A stretch of 15,480 nucleotides of DNA from CAZTDD01 sp964612675 (GCA_964612675.1 CAZTDD010000150.1:1-15480); one strand, 5' to 3'. Positions 1 to 8,208 are shown, counted from the stretch's first letter. Notes: a model not told the origin generated them from the sequence alone. Numbers and translations are program-made.

Positions 1-175
1 CCCCGGCCCTCTCCCAGAGGGAGAGGGAGAAGAGTTCTCCCGACTTTTTGCGACGCCGTCAGGCTTGGGGGAGAAGATACTGCGGACATGCTCGTTCCTA
101 TTCCTCCCCCGAAGATCGGGGGAGGTTAGGAGGGGGTTGAGATCCGTATCCCAAACTTTTTGCGATCCCATCAAG
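1..175. repeat. Composite palindromic intergenic repeat (left edge)
   Basis: This stretch is built of several perfect inverted repeats. The first is a 9-bp hairpin CCCTCTCCC/GGGAGAGGG with an AGA loop at 7-27. At 41-57 is the block CGACTTTTTGCGACGCC, which recurs in inverted orientation at 15426-15442. At 103-125 is a 10-bp hairpin CCTCCCCCGA/TCGGGGGAGG, again with an AGA loop, followed by an AGGGGGTTGA tail. The 40 bases 101-140 recur without change at 11404-11443. The block ACTTTTTGCGA appears again at 155-165. The pieces look like members of a dispersed, non-coding repeat family (REP-like or a very small MITE-like element). The repeat lies downstream of fliG and could also help end its transcript. 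It probably continues to the left of the window. Confidence 0.85.
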
Positions 176-216
176 GATGCCGATGCCACCTGAAGTCCTT
201 TACTATGAAAAGTGGC

Positions 217-233
217 ACGGGCTTCTAGCCTGT
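217..233. repeat. Small hairpin, GGGCTTCTAGCC type
   Basis: ACGGGCT and AGCCTGT pair across a TCT loop, giving seven pairs including one G-U. The hairpin sits in the 120-bp gap between the left repeat block and the end of fliG. No T-run follows it on either strand, so it is not a classical terminator. It may be another short dispersed intergenic palindrome. Confidence 0.4.
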
Positions 234-297
234 AGTCAGTGCTTCTCTGGTAGGATTTGTTTCGCGAGGAATAGCTTCCGACAATCCGGACCAGGAC

Positions 298-1320
298 TCA
301 AACCATCATGTCTTCTTCGCCGCCACGGGCGATTTGGATCTCCCCCGACTCTTCCAGACGCCGGATAATGGCGACGATTTTCTGCTGGGCCTCTTCCACC
401 TGTTTCACACGAACCGGACCCATGAACTCCATATCTTCTCGAATGTTGTCCGCCGCCCGGGAAGAAACATTGTTGAATACTTTGTTCTTGACTTCTTCGT
501 TGCCGCCCTTCAACGCGACCGCCAGCTCTTTCATGTCCACTTCTTTCAGCACCTGCTGAATCGCACGGTCATCAAGCAACGTCACATCATCAAACGTGAA
601 CATGAGCTTCTTGATCTCGACGGCAAGTTCCTGGTTCTCCTCTTCAAGAGTCTCCAGAATACTCTTTTCCGTGGCTCGATCCACACGGTTGAGCAATTCG
701 GCCAGAGACTCGATACCACCTGCAACCGTGAATTCCTGCGATAACACGGTCGCGATCTTCCGTTCAAGAACACGTTCCACTTCGGAGATGATCTCCGGAG
801 CGGTCTGGTCCATCGTCGCGATTCGGAGCGCTACCTCGGTCTGAAGTTCAGGCGAAAGCGCAGACATGACCACCGCCGATTGCTCGTACTCCAGGTAAGC
901 CAAAATCAGAGCGATGGTCTGCGGATGTTCGGTCTGGATAAAGTTGAGCAGGTGAGAAGGATCGACTTTCTTGAGGAAATCGAACGGGGATCCTTGAAGC
1001 ATACCCTGCAGGCGTTCGATAACCTCGATCGCCTTTCCGGGCCCGAGGGCTTTTTCCAATATCTCGCGGGCGGTCGAAATACCGCCGTGACTGATATATT
1101 GTTTGGCCATCGAAGTATGGTAAAACTCCTCGATGACCTGAGCGGTCAGTTCCGCCGGCACCGTACCAAGGTTCGCGACTTCGAGCGTAATCTGTTCGAT
1201 CTCTTCGTCGCTGAGGTTACGGTAAACGTCGGCCGCTACCTCCGATCCCAGAGAAACCATGAGGATCGCGGCCTTCTTACGCCCTGTCAGCTTGGTTTTT
1301 TCTTTCGCCGCGCGTACCAT
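298..1320 (-). CDS. fliG: Flagellar motor switch protein FliG
   Basis: FliG is the part of the cytoplasmic C-ring that joins the MS ring to FliM and takes torque from the MotA/MotB stator. The 340 aa is the usual full length. The N-terminal domain (about 10-100) begins with the typical RKKAAILMVSLG. The middle domain carries the hallmark EHPQTIAL at 131-138, and the hinge MFTFDD at 240-245 leads into the C-terminal armadillo/torque domain. That domain contains LDDRAIQQVLKEVD, the ALKG segment at 269-272, the charged torque helix NNVSSRAADNIRED (about 283-296) and the conserved GPVR at 301-304. The ATG at 1320 has a GAAGG Shine-Dalgarno about 6 bases upstream. No other flagellar gene is present in the window, so the gene lies outside the usual fliF-fliG-fliH-fliI order. 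No missing domain or frame problem is seen. Confidence 0.97.
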   Translation of the reverse strand: MVRAAKEKTKLTGRKKAAILMVSLGSEVAADVYRNLSDEEIEQITLEVANLGTVPAELTAQVIEEFYHTSMAKQYISHGGISTAREILEKALGPGKAIEVIERLQGMLQGSPFDFLKKVDPSHLLNFIQTEHPQTIALILAYLEYEQSAVVMSALSPELQTEVALRIATMDQTAPEIISEVERVLERKIATVLSQEFTVAGGIESLAELLNRVDRATEKSILETLEEENQELAVEIKKLMFTFDDVTLLDDRAIQQVLKEVDMKELAVALKGGNEEVKNKVFNNVSSRAADNIREDMEFMGPVRVKQVEEAQQKIVAIIRRLEESGEIQIARGGEEDMMV

Positions 1321-1770
1321 TGCAACCCTTCTCGACTGTAGGTTCGCCTCCTCTTATAAAAACGCAACAGAATCAACCATTCCGAGCCCGTGATCGGCCC
1401 CGCCGGTGATTTGGGCAACAAAACCGACTTCAACTAGGGTGGGTTAGCGACGACCTGCCCGCAAATACCCTCTGCGCGCAACTCAGAGGAGTATAACCCA
1501 CCAGGAACTGCAAGAGCTTCCCACAAAAGCGCCCAAAAAGCAACCCGTAGCAACATAGTTGTCGGCAAAAAGGCCCGTTTCCTGGAATCGGAACAAGACT
1601 GCCGACCCTAAACACGACGAAAGAGACCGTTCGCTCCGCTGCATCCGATTTTAAACAAAAAAATGCGCCAGACGTATCGCCTGACGCAGACGGGGCACCA
1701 GGCCCCCAGGGTTGAGGGCTATGAGGGAGGAGTTTTGTCTTTTTGTCAAGGTTCCTGTTCGGAACCTGCT
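1321..1770. other. 450-bp spacer between fliG and the small membrane protein gene
   Basis: No convincing gene is visible. On the minus strand a TATACT box lies at 1490-1495 without a well-spaced -35, and could be a weak fliG promoter with a leader of about 160 nt. The right part holds the terminator at about 1653-1688 and, next to it, a GGGGC/GCCCC hairpin (about 1693-1707). The 10-mer GCAACATAGT near 1550 recurs near 8320 in a similar C-run/A-run context. Confidence 0.5.
1653..1688 (-). terminator. Rho-independent terminator, minus strand
   Basis: Read on the minus strand, GCGTCAG pairs with CTGGCGC (seven or more pairs, including G-U), with further CG pairs near the loop. A run of seven T and then GTTT follows at once. 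It lies about 85 bp downstream of the stop of the small minus-strand gene at 1771-2085 and points the right way to end that transcript before fliG. On the plus strand the U-tract would be missing, so it is directional. Confidence 0.75.
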
Positions 1771-2085
1771 CTAAACTTTGTCTAAACTCTGGATCCGATG
1801 ATGTTTCAGCGAATTCAGATAACGCTCCAACTCGATCACCGAAGTATTTCGATTTTCAGGTGTTACAGAATCGGAGCTGCCATCGCCTGAGAACGCTTCC
1901 CAACCGGTTTCATCGTCCGGCGGTTCCAGTGAATACTCGCCGTAAGGCCGGTTGTCTTCTTCCTCTTGCTGCGATCGCTCGGGATCCCATCGATACAGGA
2001 AGTAGAGTGCGCTTCCCAGAATCAAGCATGCCAGGATTCGAACCCAAGGGCTGATTGAGTACTGGAGGAAATCTAAGATTCTCAT
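1771..2085 (-). CDS. Small single-pass membrane protein of unknown function
   Basis: I do not recognise the family. The protein of about 104 aa begins MRILDFLQYSISP. One hydrophobic segment at about residues 14-31 (WVRILACLILGSALYFLY) is followed by a basic/acidic stretch (RWDPERSQQEEEDN) and a polar, Asp/Glu/Ser-rich tail, so the tail is probably cytoplasmic or periplasmic and disordered. The start at 2085 is preferred because AAAGGAGG lies 10 bases upstream. An in-frame ATG at 2169 would add 28 residues but has no ribosome binding site, and its extension is not membrane-like. The gene stands alone, with its own terminator at about 1653-1688. It could be a small envelope or assembly factor, but nothing in the sequence says which. 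Confidence 0.6.
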   Translation of the reverse strand: MRILDFLQYSISPWVRILACLILGSALYFLYRWDPERSQQEEEDNRPYGEYSLEPPDDETGWEAFSGDGSSDSVTPENRNTSVIELERYLNSLKHHRIQSLDKV

Positions 2086-2185
2086 GTCTTCGTTTCCTCC
2101 TTTCCTCTCCGTTTCTCCTGACGCCACTGCTTTAAAGCAATACCGGTGCCAAAATGGAGAAAAAGTCATAAGTAATTGAATTAAC

Positions 2186-2201
2186 GTAACTTACAGGTTA
2201 C
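2186..2201. promoter_or_regulatory. Inverted repeat GTAAC-N6-GTTAC, possible protein-binding site
   Basis: The sequence GTAACTTACAGGTTAC has perfect 5-bp arms separated by six bases. It sits in an AT-rich patch upstream of the small membrane protein gene (minus strand, start 2085). Such half-sites are compatible with a dimeric regulator, but no specific regulator is suggested and no clear promoter boxes flank it. Confidence 0.25.
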
Positions 2202-2372
2202 TTTGGGATAATTTCAGGCTACCTAAGTGTAGGACAGGCTTTGCCGATCCCGATTAAAAGCAGGGAAGTTATTGCCCGATCAGGGGGGAAGTGTGAGAAA
2301 GTTCTGTCGGACCGAGCCAATTCAGGGACTAGAATGAGAAAGAATCTCCCGAAGCACAGTAAACATAAGAAA

Positions 2373-2408
2373 CCGAGTGCCCTCTTGGTCATTCAAAAGG
2401 GCACTCGG
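2373..2408 (-). terminator. Long perfect hairpin, probable terminator of the secreted-protein gene
   Basis: CCGAGTGCCCT at 2373-2383 pairs perfectly with AGGGCACTCGG at 2398-2408 (11 bp), and TTG/CAA inside the loop adds three more pairs. On the minus strand the stem is followed by TTTCTTATGTTT, a broken U-tract. It lies about 105 bp past the stop of the 2514-3212 gene. On the plus strand it is followed by GATCGTTTCG, so it works less well in that direction. Confidence 0.6.
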
Positions 2409-2513
2409 CGATCGTTTCGTTAATCTCTATAGGGTTATCGGCAGGAGAAACGGTTTCCAAAGGGCGATTTTCCGTTTCGCAACCCCTCCCCGTTTCGCAC
2501 AGATGCCTTCCTG

Positions 2514-3212
2514 CTAATAAACAACTCTGAACTTCTCATGAGGATGATCGATCAGAAGAGCCATCTCGTGAGGCCGCCACGGATACTTGATCGGAAGGCG
2601 CCACGTGAAATGGACGGGTTTCCCTGCTTTTTTGACATTCGTGAGGAACAGATTCAGCGATTCCGCGTTATTGAGAATATCGACTTTGCTCCCCCCGCTT
2701 CCCTGCGGTACCTCTCTTTTGAAACCGATGATCATCGAACGGTATTCCCCACCGTTCGCTCTCATCCGAAGGTCCTTCACCAAAGGTTCTTCGAGCTCGC
2801 CTTCGACGCGAACACCGAGATTGTTTGACAAATAAATGCCGGATGCCATATCCGGCGGCAACGTGTATTCCGGCCCGATGGGCAGCCAGCGAAACACCAC
2901 CGTAAAGACCAGTCGATCCTTCGGTACCTCCTCCTCGAACATGGTCTCCAGGGCCTCGTTCGCCTCTTTCGAGGAGACCCCCTCCTCCATAAGATCCTTC
3001 ATTTTCCTGGTGATATAGAATTCAGGCGTTCGCCAGAGAGCAGTACAATGGACATGATCGGTCAGGTTCACCTGACGAGCCAATGTCCGGCTTGAGGGCG
3101 ATAGAAGCAACCCCCAATATTCGTCGATATTCTCCGTCAGCTGAGCCGCAATAGGCAAAACGGACAGAGTGGCAAAAACTGCAACGATTCCCGCAAGAAA
3201 CCGATGACGCAT
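2514..3212 (-). CDS. Secreted protein of unknown function (232 aa)
   Basis: I do not recognise the family. A clear Sec signal peptide is present: MRHR, then the hydrophobic run FLAGIVAVFATLSVLPIAA, with likely cleavage after IAA (about residue 23). The mature part of about 210 aa is a soluble mixed alpha/beta sequence with one predicted helical, acidic stretch (MKDLMEEGVSSKEANEALETMFEEE, shown here only by its composition around residues 70-95 and therefore not a firm coiled-coil call). The C-terminus (RLPIKYPWRPHEMALLIDHPHEKFRVVY) is beta-like. It has a strong Shine-Dalgarno, AAGGAGGT, 10 bases before the ATG. It is 137 bp downstream of the RND pump gene on the same strand, so read-through from the efflux operon is possible, but the spacer also holds a small hairpin. 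Whether it works with the pump is unknown. Confidence 0.75.
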   Translation of the reverse strand: MRHRFLAGIVAVFATLSVLPIAAQLTENIDEYWGLLLSPSSRTLARQVNLTDHVHCTALWRTPEFYITRKMKDLMEEGVSSKEANEALETMFEEEVPKDRLVFTVVFRWLPIGPEYTLPPDMASGIYLSNNLGVRVEGELEEPLVKDLRMRANGGEYRSMIIGFKREVPQGSGGSKVDILNNAESLNLFLTNVKKAGKPVHFTWRLPIKYPWRPHEMALLIDHPHEKFRVVY

Positions 3213-3327
3213 ATTCAGATGACCTCCTTGATTCTATTCTCGATCTTCACAACACACTACTTCAATATTCACTAGCAGTGATGGAGGATACAGTATGTCT
3301 CTGTAACGGTTCAGATCAAGTGAAAGT

Positions 3328-3342
3328 GACGGCACACCCGTC
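3328..3342. terminator. Weak hairpin after the RND gene
   Basis: GACGG and CCGTC pair across a CACAC loop, 8 bp beyond the RND stop codon. Only a poor T-containing tract follows on the minus strand (ACTTTCACTT), so this would be at best a leaky terminator or attenuator before the secreted-protein gene. Confidence 0.25.
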
Positions 3343-3349
3343 GTTTCTA

Positions 3350-6300
3350 TTATCGGGTGGACTCGATAGCTTCGTCGGTCCTTCCAAATCGGAAAAACCG
3401 CTGAATCAGTTCTCCCGCTTTATCAAGCCACGAAAGCATACTGGGAACAACCACGAGCGTGAGCACCGTCGCCACCGCAAGACCGAAGATGACGGCGACC
3501 GCCATCGGCCCCCACCACTGGCTCGACTCCGTCCCGACGTCCCACTCGAAGGACCGAAAATCGAAAGAGACTCCCAGCGCCATCGGCAACAAACCAAGAA
3601 TCGTCGTAATGGCGGTTAAGAGCACCGGGCGAAATCGGACGGTACCCGCTTCAATCAGAGAATCGCGCTTGCTGAACCCGCGGTCGCGCAGCTGAACCAC
3701 ATAGTCGACCAGAACGATAGCGTTGTTGACAACCACCCCCGCCAGGCTGATTACACCGATCCCCGTCATGATAATCCCGAAAGGCTTCTCGGTAATCAGA
3801 AGCCCGATAAAAACGCCCATCAGAGAAAGCACCACGGATGAAAGCACCACCAAGGGCCGCGAAACAGAATTAAACTCCGTCACAAGAATCAGCGCGATCA
3901 GAAACAACGCCGCCAGAAAAGCCCGGCTGAGGAACTCCATCGACTCATCGCGTTCCTCATCTTCTCCGCGATAAACGATGTTGTAGCCGCGTGGAAGATC
4001 CATTCCGGCAACTTCCGTCTTAACGTCCTCCAACACTTCAGTAGCCAGACGTCCTTCCGTGTCCGCCTGGACGATAATCACTCGTTTCTGGTCCACCCGT
4101 TTTATCGACCCCAGACCGGAAGACATCTCGATATCCGCAACCGACGAGAGCGGCACCGCTACTCCATCCATACGGCTAATCATCAGGTTTCTCAGAGCAT
4201 CGAGATCCTGACGACGGCTTTCAGGAAGCTGAGCGATGATATCGTATTCGTCGTTCCCTTCGCGGAATACGCCGGCCTTTATTCCACGGATCGCGGCCTG
4301 AACGTTCGTTGCAACGGACAGTGTATCGAGACCGAATAGCGCCGCCCGCTCTTTATCGACCTCGATCCGAATCTCCGGCCGCGCAAAGTCGTAATTGTCG
4401 CGAAGGTTCACAAGCCCGGGAATGCCGCGAATTGCTTCCTTCAGGTCGTGACTGATCTGTTCGAGGATCTCGAATTTTTCGCCTGAAATCTCAACATGAA
4501 TCGCACTGCCGGTCGGAGGACCTCCCTGTTCTTTTTGCACTTCAACATCCGTACCTACGAGCCCCGAAAGGTCCTCTCTGATCTCGGCGATCACGTCGCT
4601 CGAATTCCGCAACCGATAATCCAAGTCGACAAACTCCAGAGACACCCGGCTCTGATTGGTACTCTCGTCGCTCCCCGTAGAAAACGGATTCCCTCCCCCG
4701 CCTGAACCGACATTAGCTACCACATATTTGATGTCCGTGTAGTTGGCTGCCTCTTCTTCTACATGCCGAACAAACGCATCCGAGACCTCCAGGGTCGTTC
4801 CTTCCGGACAAGTCAGATTGACATACCCGCGCCGCGGGTCAATGTCCGGAAATAACTCGACACCATGACCGGCGCGCGAATACGTTGCGACAACTACAAC
4901 AAGCGCGCTGACCGCAACAAACAACGCCACCCCGGGATTATCGACCGCACGGCTCAGGAACCACCGATAGCAACGGAGAATCCAGCCGATCTTCGGACGA
5001 CCTTTCTCCGCTTTCGCTTTCACAAATCGCGATGCGATAGCCGGGTTGATTACCAGGGCCACGAACAGAGATGCCGACAACGCCACAATGACCGTTTTCG
5101 GCAGGAAACACATAAACTCTCCCATAATGCCCGGCCAGAAAACCATCGGGAAAAACGCCGCAATGGTCGTCAGCGTGCTCGTAATAACCGGCCACGCGAC
5201 CTCACGAGTTCCACTCTTCGCCGCACTCACACGGTCCCGTCCTTCTTGATGATGACGATAGATATTCTCAATAATGACAATCGCGTTATCCACGAGCATT
5301 CCCACCGCCAATACCAGCGAAAACAGCACCACAATATTCAAAGTAAGTCCAAGAATGCGGAGCACAAAAAACGTGATCAGCATGGAGAATGGAATCGCCA
5401 AGGAAACCAGAATCGCGTTCCGTACCCCCAACGCGAAAAAGACAACGATCAGGACCAACACCAATCCTGACAGAATCGTGTTCTCCAGATCGGAAACCAT
5501 CATGTTGATGTCTTTGGACTCATCCAGCGTAATATCAAAAGCCACACCGGTCGGGAGCGAGGGTTGAACCGTCTCGAGAAGCGCCTTCACTCGATTGACG
5601 ATATCGATGATGTTTTCACCGACTCGTTTCTGCACCGAGATGGTAATGCATTCCCGCCCGTTGATCCGCGACATACTGTTTCGATCCTTGAAACCGTCAT
5701 TTAGGCGAGCGAGATTGCTGATATAGAGAGGCCGTTTGTCCTCCACATGAACCACCAGACGCCGCGCTTCCTGGGGATTCTCAAACTCACCGGGAATCTT
5801 GACCAGATAGTTGCCTTCTCCAATATCGATACTGCCACCCGGAGTCGTGACATTGTTCGCTCGCACAGTCGCCATCACATCGGTCACCGACACACCGAGA
5901 GCGGCAAGCCGTTCGGGATCGTATTCCACACGGATCTCACGTTCCAAACCCCCGATGATTTGTGCATCCAATACACCGGATATCGATTCGATCTCGTCTT
6001 CCAGATCGTCGGCAATATCTTTGAGCCTGAGCAGACCCGCCGGCCCCGACATCACAATCGTCATGATCGGAAACTCGGAGAAGTTGATCTCCTTCACCAT
6101 CGGGTCGTCTTCCAGGTCATCCGGAAGATCCGGTTTCGCCTCATCAACTTTGTCGCGTACTTTCTGAAGCGCAGTGTCGATATCGATATCCGGGGTAAAC
6201 TCCACGCTGATCATGGAGATCCCCTCCGCGGAGGTACTCGACATCTCCTCCACGTCACTCAGCGACTTCAGTTTCCTTTCGAGGGGTATAGTGATGAGAT

Positions 6301-6478
6301 TCTCGATATCCGAAGGGGCCACGCCTTCATACGGGGTGGTAACAAACACGTACGGAATCGTGATATCGGGATTGGCCTCGCGCGGTAGCATCCAATAGCT
6401 TTCCAGCCCCACCGCAACCATTACGAGGATTAAGACATAGACGGTAATCCGATGATCTATCGCAAAATCGGAAATCAT
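3350..6478 (-). CDS. RND (AcrB/HAE-1-like) efflux pump inner-membrane subunit
   Basis: This is a proton-driven export pump of the resistance-nodulation-division superfamily, acting in the inner membrane as a trimer with a periplasmic adaptor and an outer-membrane channel. The 1042 aa is the expected length. The N-terminal helix and start of the porter domain read as in the family (LPREANPDI, then TPYEGVAPSDIE). Twelve membrane segments are arranged in the usual two halves, each followed by a large periplasmic loop. The TM4 motif is GMLVDNAIVIIENI (near residue 395-405): the first of the two AcrB aspartates is kept and the second is Asn. The TM10 motif is VVVNNAIVLVDY (near 915-925), with Asn where AcrB has Lys. 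Both variants are common in the broader HAE-1-like group, so the pump is probably functional. The substrate cannot be read from the sequence. GGGAG lies 6 bases before the ATG, and the gene starts 9 bp after the adaptor stop codon. Confidence 0.95.
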   Translation of the reverse strand: MISDFAIDHRITVYVLILVMVAVGLESYWMLPREANPDITIPYVFVTTPYEGVAPSDIENLITIPLERKLKSLSDVEEMSSTSAEGISMISVEFTPDIDIDTALQKVRDKVDEAKPDLPDDLEDDPMVKEINFSEFPIMTIVMSGPAGLLRLKDIADDLEDEIESISGVLDAQIIGGLEREIRVEYDPERLAALGVSVTDVMATVRANNVTTPGGSIDIGEGNYLVKIPGEFENPQEARRLVVHVEDKRPLYISNLARLNDGFKDRNSMSRINGRECITISVQKRVGENIIDIVNRVKALLETVQPSLPTGVAFDITLDESKDINMMVSDLENTILSGLVLVLIVVFFALGVRNAILVSLAIPFSMLITFFVLRILGLTLNIVVLFSLVLAVGMLVDNAIVIIENIYRHHQEGRDRVSAAKSGTREVAWPVITSTLTTIAAFFPMVFWPGIMGEFMCFLPKTVIVALSASLFVALVINPAIASRFVKAKAEKGRPKIGWILRCYRWFLSRAVDNPGVALFVAVSALVVVVATYSRAGHGVELFPDIDPRRGYVNLTCPEGTTLEVSDAFVRHVEEEAANYTDIKYVVANVGSGGGGNPFSTGSDESTNQSRVSLEFVDLDYRLRNSSDVIAEIREDLSGLVGTDVEVQKEQGGPPTGSAIHVEISGEKFEILEQISHDLKEAIRGIPGLVNLRDNYDFARPEIRIEVDKERAALFGLDTLSVATNVQAAIRGIKAGVFREGNDEYDIIAQLPESRRQDLDALRNLMISRMDGVAVPLSSVADIEMSSGLGSIKRVDQKRVIIVQADTEGRLATEVLEDVKTEVAGMDLPRGYNIVYRGEDEERDESMEFLSRAFLAALFLIALILVTEFNSVSRPLVVLSSVVLSLMGVFIGLLITEKPFGIIMTGIGVISLAGVVVNNAIVLVDYVVQLRDRGFSKRDSLIEAGTVRFRPVLLTAITTILGLLPMALGVSFDFRSFEWDVGTESSQWWGPMAVAVIFGLAVATVLTLVVVPSMLSWLDKAGELIQRFFRFGRTDEAIESTR

Positions 6479-6487
6479 AGTTGCTCC

Positions 6488-7603
6488 CTACATACGTGAA
6501 ATCACTACATCCGGACTCGAAGGCGGCACCACCTCGACCCCCTGCTCATCCGCAAGGTCCCGCTGCCCGACAACCACAAGCCGGTCTCCCTCTTTCAGAC
6601 CTTCGAGAATCGTTGCTTTGTCTCCTTCGATACCGCCGATCTTGACGGGTATCGCACTGACCTTCCCACTCTCCTCGGTGAAGACAATCGGCCCGTCGAG
6701 CGTCTGGATAATCGAAAAAAGTGGAACCGAAATCGCGTCTTCGTATCTGGCGGTAACAATCGTCGCCCGGGCGACCATCCCGGGACGAATTAAGTGATCG
6801 CGATTGTCGATTAGAATCGTCGTCTCGAACGTATTGGTCCGTTGGTCGGCCGCATAAGCCACATGACGAATCCGCCCCTCGAAGGCCCCATCGAGCGCAT
6901 CGATATGGACGACCGCTTGCCGCTGCTCTGCGACCGCCTGAACATCCTGTTCCGGGGTCCCCACAACGACCTTCACGACACTAATGTCGACCAGATGGGC
7001 GAGAACTTGTCCCTCATGCGCATACTCGCCTTTGTCGACATCGATCCGATCCACAAAACCGCTGACCGGCGCGGTTACAACGCTCAGAGAGAGTTCGGTT
7101 TTCGCTACATTCAGCGCCGCCTCCGCACGTTTGAGCGCAGTAGCCAGGTTGTCCAGCTGATCGGGACTGATGATTCCTGTATCCTCTAGGCTCCTTCGAC
7201 GCTCGAAATTCTTGAGAGCGAGCTCATAGGAAGCGCTCGCGTCTTCCACATGGGCTTTCCGCGAACGTTGATCAATCCGAAAAAGAGCTTGTTCCTTGCG
7301 AACCGAGTCCCCTTCTTCCACACCGATCCAATCGACCGTGCCGGGCGTCGTGGCCGCCAGATCGATATCCTCGATCGCCTCGACCGTACCCGGCAAAGTA
7401 ATCGTTTCCTGGACCGGTTCGGCCTGCAGCTCCATCACCTGGATCCTTCGTAAAGGCGGTTCATTCGGCTCCAGGGCGTCTTCCGGCAACTGTGAGCTGT
7501 TCACACTCGCATAGAGCGCGTAGCCTGCGCCCCCGCAAACCGCCAAGACAATCAGCCATTTCGCGGCAAATCGAACTGCAATCCCCATAAAACCGTGTCT
7601 CAT
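6488..7603 (-). CDS. RND efflux periplasmic adaptor (membrane fusion protein)
   Basis: This is the adaptor linking the inner-membrane RND pump to an outer-membrane channel. The 371 aa is typical. An N-terminal membrane anchor (WLIVLAVCGGAGYALYASV, about residues 15-33) is not followed by a proper lipobox. Then come the first half of the barrel-sandwich (lipoyl-like) domain (PGTVEAIEDIDL, DWIGVEEGDSV), a helical hairpin (about 115-165) and the second half of the lipoyl-like domain (VVTAPVSGFVDRIDVDKGEYA). A beta-barrel domain (about 205-280, ending RPGMVARATIV) and a membrane-proximal C-terminal domain complete it. The ATG overlaps the tetR stop in an ATGA junction, so translation is probably coupled. 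The pump gene follows after 9 bp. Confidence 0.93.
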   Translation of the reverse strand: MRHGFMGIAVRFAAKWLIVLAVCGGAGYALYASVNSSQLPEDALEPNEPPLRRIQVMELQAEPVQETITLPGTVEAIEDIDLAATTPGTVDWIGVEEGDSVRKEQALFRIDQRSRKAHVEDASASYELALKNFERRRSLEDTGIISPDQLDNLATALKRAEAALNVAKTELSLSVVTAPVSGFVDRIDVDKGEYAHEGQVLAHLVDISVVKVVVGTPEQDVQAVAEQRQAVVHIDALDGAFEGRIRHVAYAADQRTNTFETTILIDNRDHLIRPGMVARATIVTARYEDAISVPLFSIIQTLDGPIVFTEESGKVSAIPVKIGGIEGDKATILEGLKEGDRLVVVGQRDLADEQGVEVVPPSSPDVVISRM

Positions 7604-8208
7604 CGTGCAATTACACCATCCGTGAAAATAGATACAATTTGATCGACTTCGTTCTCCGTCGGAGGTTGCCCCACCACAACGAGCGCCTCCAGATGAATGT
7701 TCATCATTCCCATCAATAGCAGCGCGGCTTTATCTACTTGAACGGGACGGACTTCGCCGGATGCGATGCCGTCTTGAATCAGACCGCCCAACATCTCCAA
7801 ATGCGGTCTCTCCAGCTCTTCAAAATCCACTTCCGGGGTGTGGCGCTGCGGAGCAAAAGCTGCCGCGTACAGCATCCGAGCCGAGGATTCCTCACGAACA
7901 AAGTAGTCGAAATGAACCTGTACAAGATCCCGAAGTCTCTCGCGAAACGTGCCCCTCGAAGGGGCAACCGACTCCAAATAAATACGAAATCGCTCATAAC
8001 ATTCTTCTATTACGGCTACGCACAGCTGGTCTTTCGAACCAAAGTGATAATAAACGACAGGTTTCGTGACCCTGGACGCCTCCGCGATCTCACGAACGCT
8101 CGTACCATCAAATCCTCGACTCGCAAACAGCCGGATCGCCTCTTGCGCGATACGTGTACGGGTTTCGTCCGCCTGTGTAACGTCCGTCGGAGAAGAATTG
8201 GCCGCCAT
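7600..8208 (-). CDS. TetR/AcrR-family transcriptional repressor of the efflux operon
   Basis: This is a DNA-binding repressor, probably released by a ligand of the pump. An N-terminal helix-turn-helix of TetR type (AIRLFASRGFDGTSVREIAEASRVTKPVVYYHFGSK, here named by key residues TSVREIA and VVYYHFGSK) is followed by an all-helical ligand/dimerisation domain. Total length is about 202 aa. The ATG at 8208 is preferred because AGGTG lies 8 bases upstream. A GTG at 8217, three codons further up, would lie inside that ribosome binding site. The gene is first in the operon tetR-adaptor-pump and overlaps the adaptor start by 4 bp. A palindrome covering its own promoter (8234-8249) indicates autoregulation of the whole operon. 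Confidence 0.92.
   Translation of the reverse strand: MAANSSPTDVTQADETRTRIAQEAIRLFASRGFDGTSVREIAEASRVTKPVVYYHFGSKDQLCVAVIEECYERFRIYLESVAPSRGTFRERLRDLVQVHFDYFVREESSARMLYAAAFAPQRHTPEVDFEELERPHLEMLGGLIQDGIASGEVRPVQVDKAALLLMGMMNIHLEALVVVGQPPTENEVDQIVSIFTDGVIAR

Larger units (their letters stand above)
2086..2513. other. 428-bp spacer with an inverted repeat and a terminator
   Basis: No supported gene is present; the open frames here are short, lack a ribosome binding site and have no recognisable content. Two structures stand out. One is GTAAC-N6-GTTAC at 2186-2201, about 100 bp upstream of the small membrane protein start, where it might be an operator or promoter-proximal site. The other is the long hairpin at 2373-2408, described separately. 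Confidence 0.5.

Noticed and set aside
2086..2169. Upstream ATG that would extend the small membrane protein by 28 residues
   Set aside because: It has no Shine-Dalgarno, while the ATG at 2085 has AAAGGAGG at good spacing directly before the membrane-protein sequence.
2241..2423. 60-aa plus-strand open frame in the 2.2-2.4 kb spacer
   Set aside because: It runs through the terminator hairpin at 2373-2408, lacks a ribosome binding site and has a random, basic composition.
5270..5310. Pump inactivated by loss of the second TM4 aspartate and the TM10 lysine
   Set aside because: VDNAI and VNNAI variants are common in the wider HAE-1-like RND group, so they are not evidence of a dead pump.
4865..5470. 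201-aa plus-strand open frame inside the RND pump gene
   Set aside because: It is antisense to a clear RND pump. Its composition (very rich in Arg, Asn, His and Gln) is that of a shadow frame, and it has no ribosome binding site.
5747..6388. 213-aa plus-strand open frame inside the RND pump gene
   Set aside because: It overlaps the conserved N-terminal half of the pump on the other strand and shows no recognisable domain.
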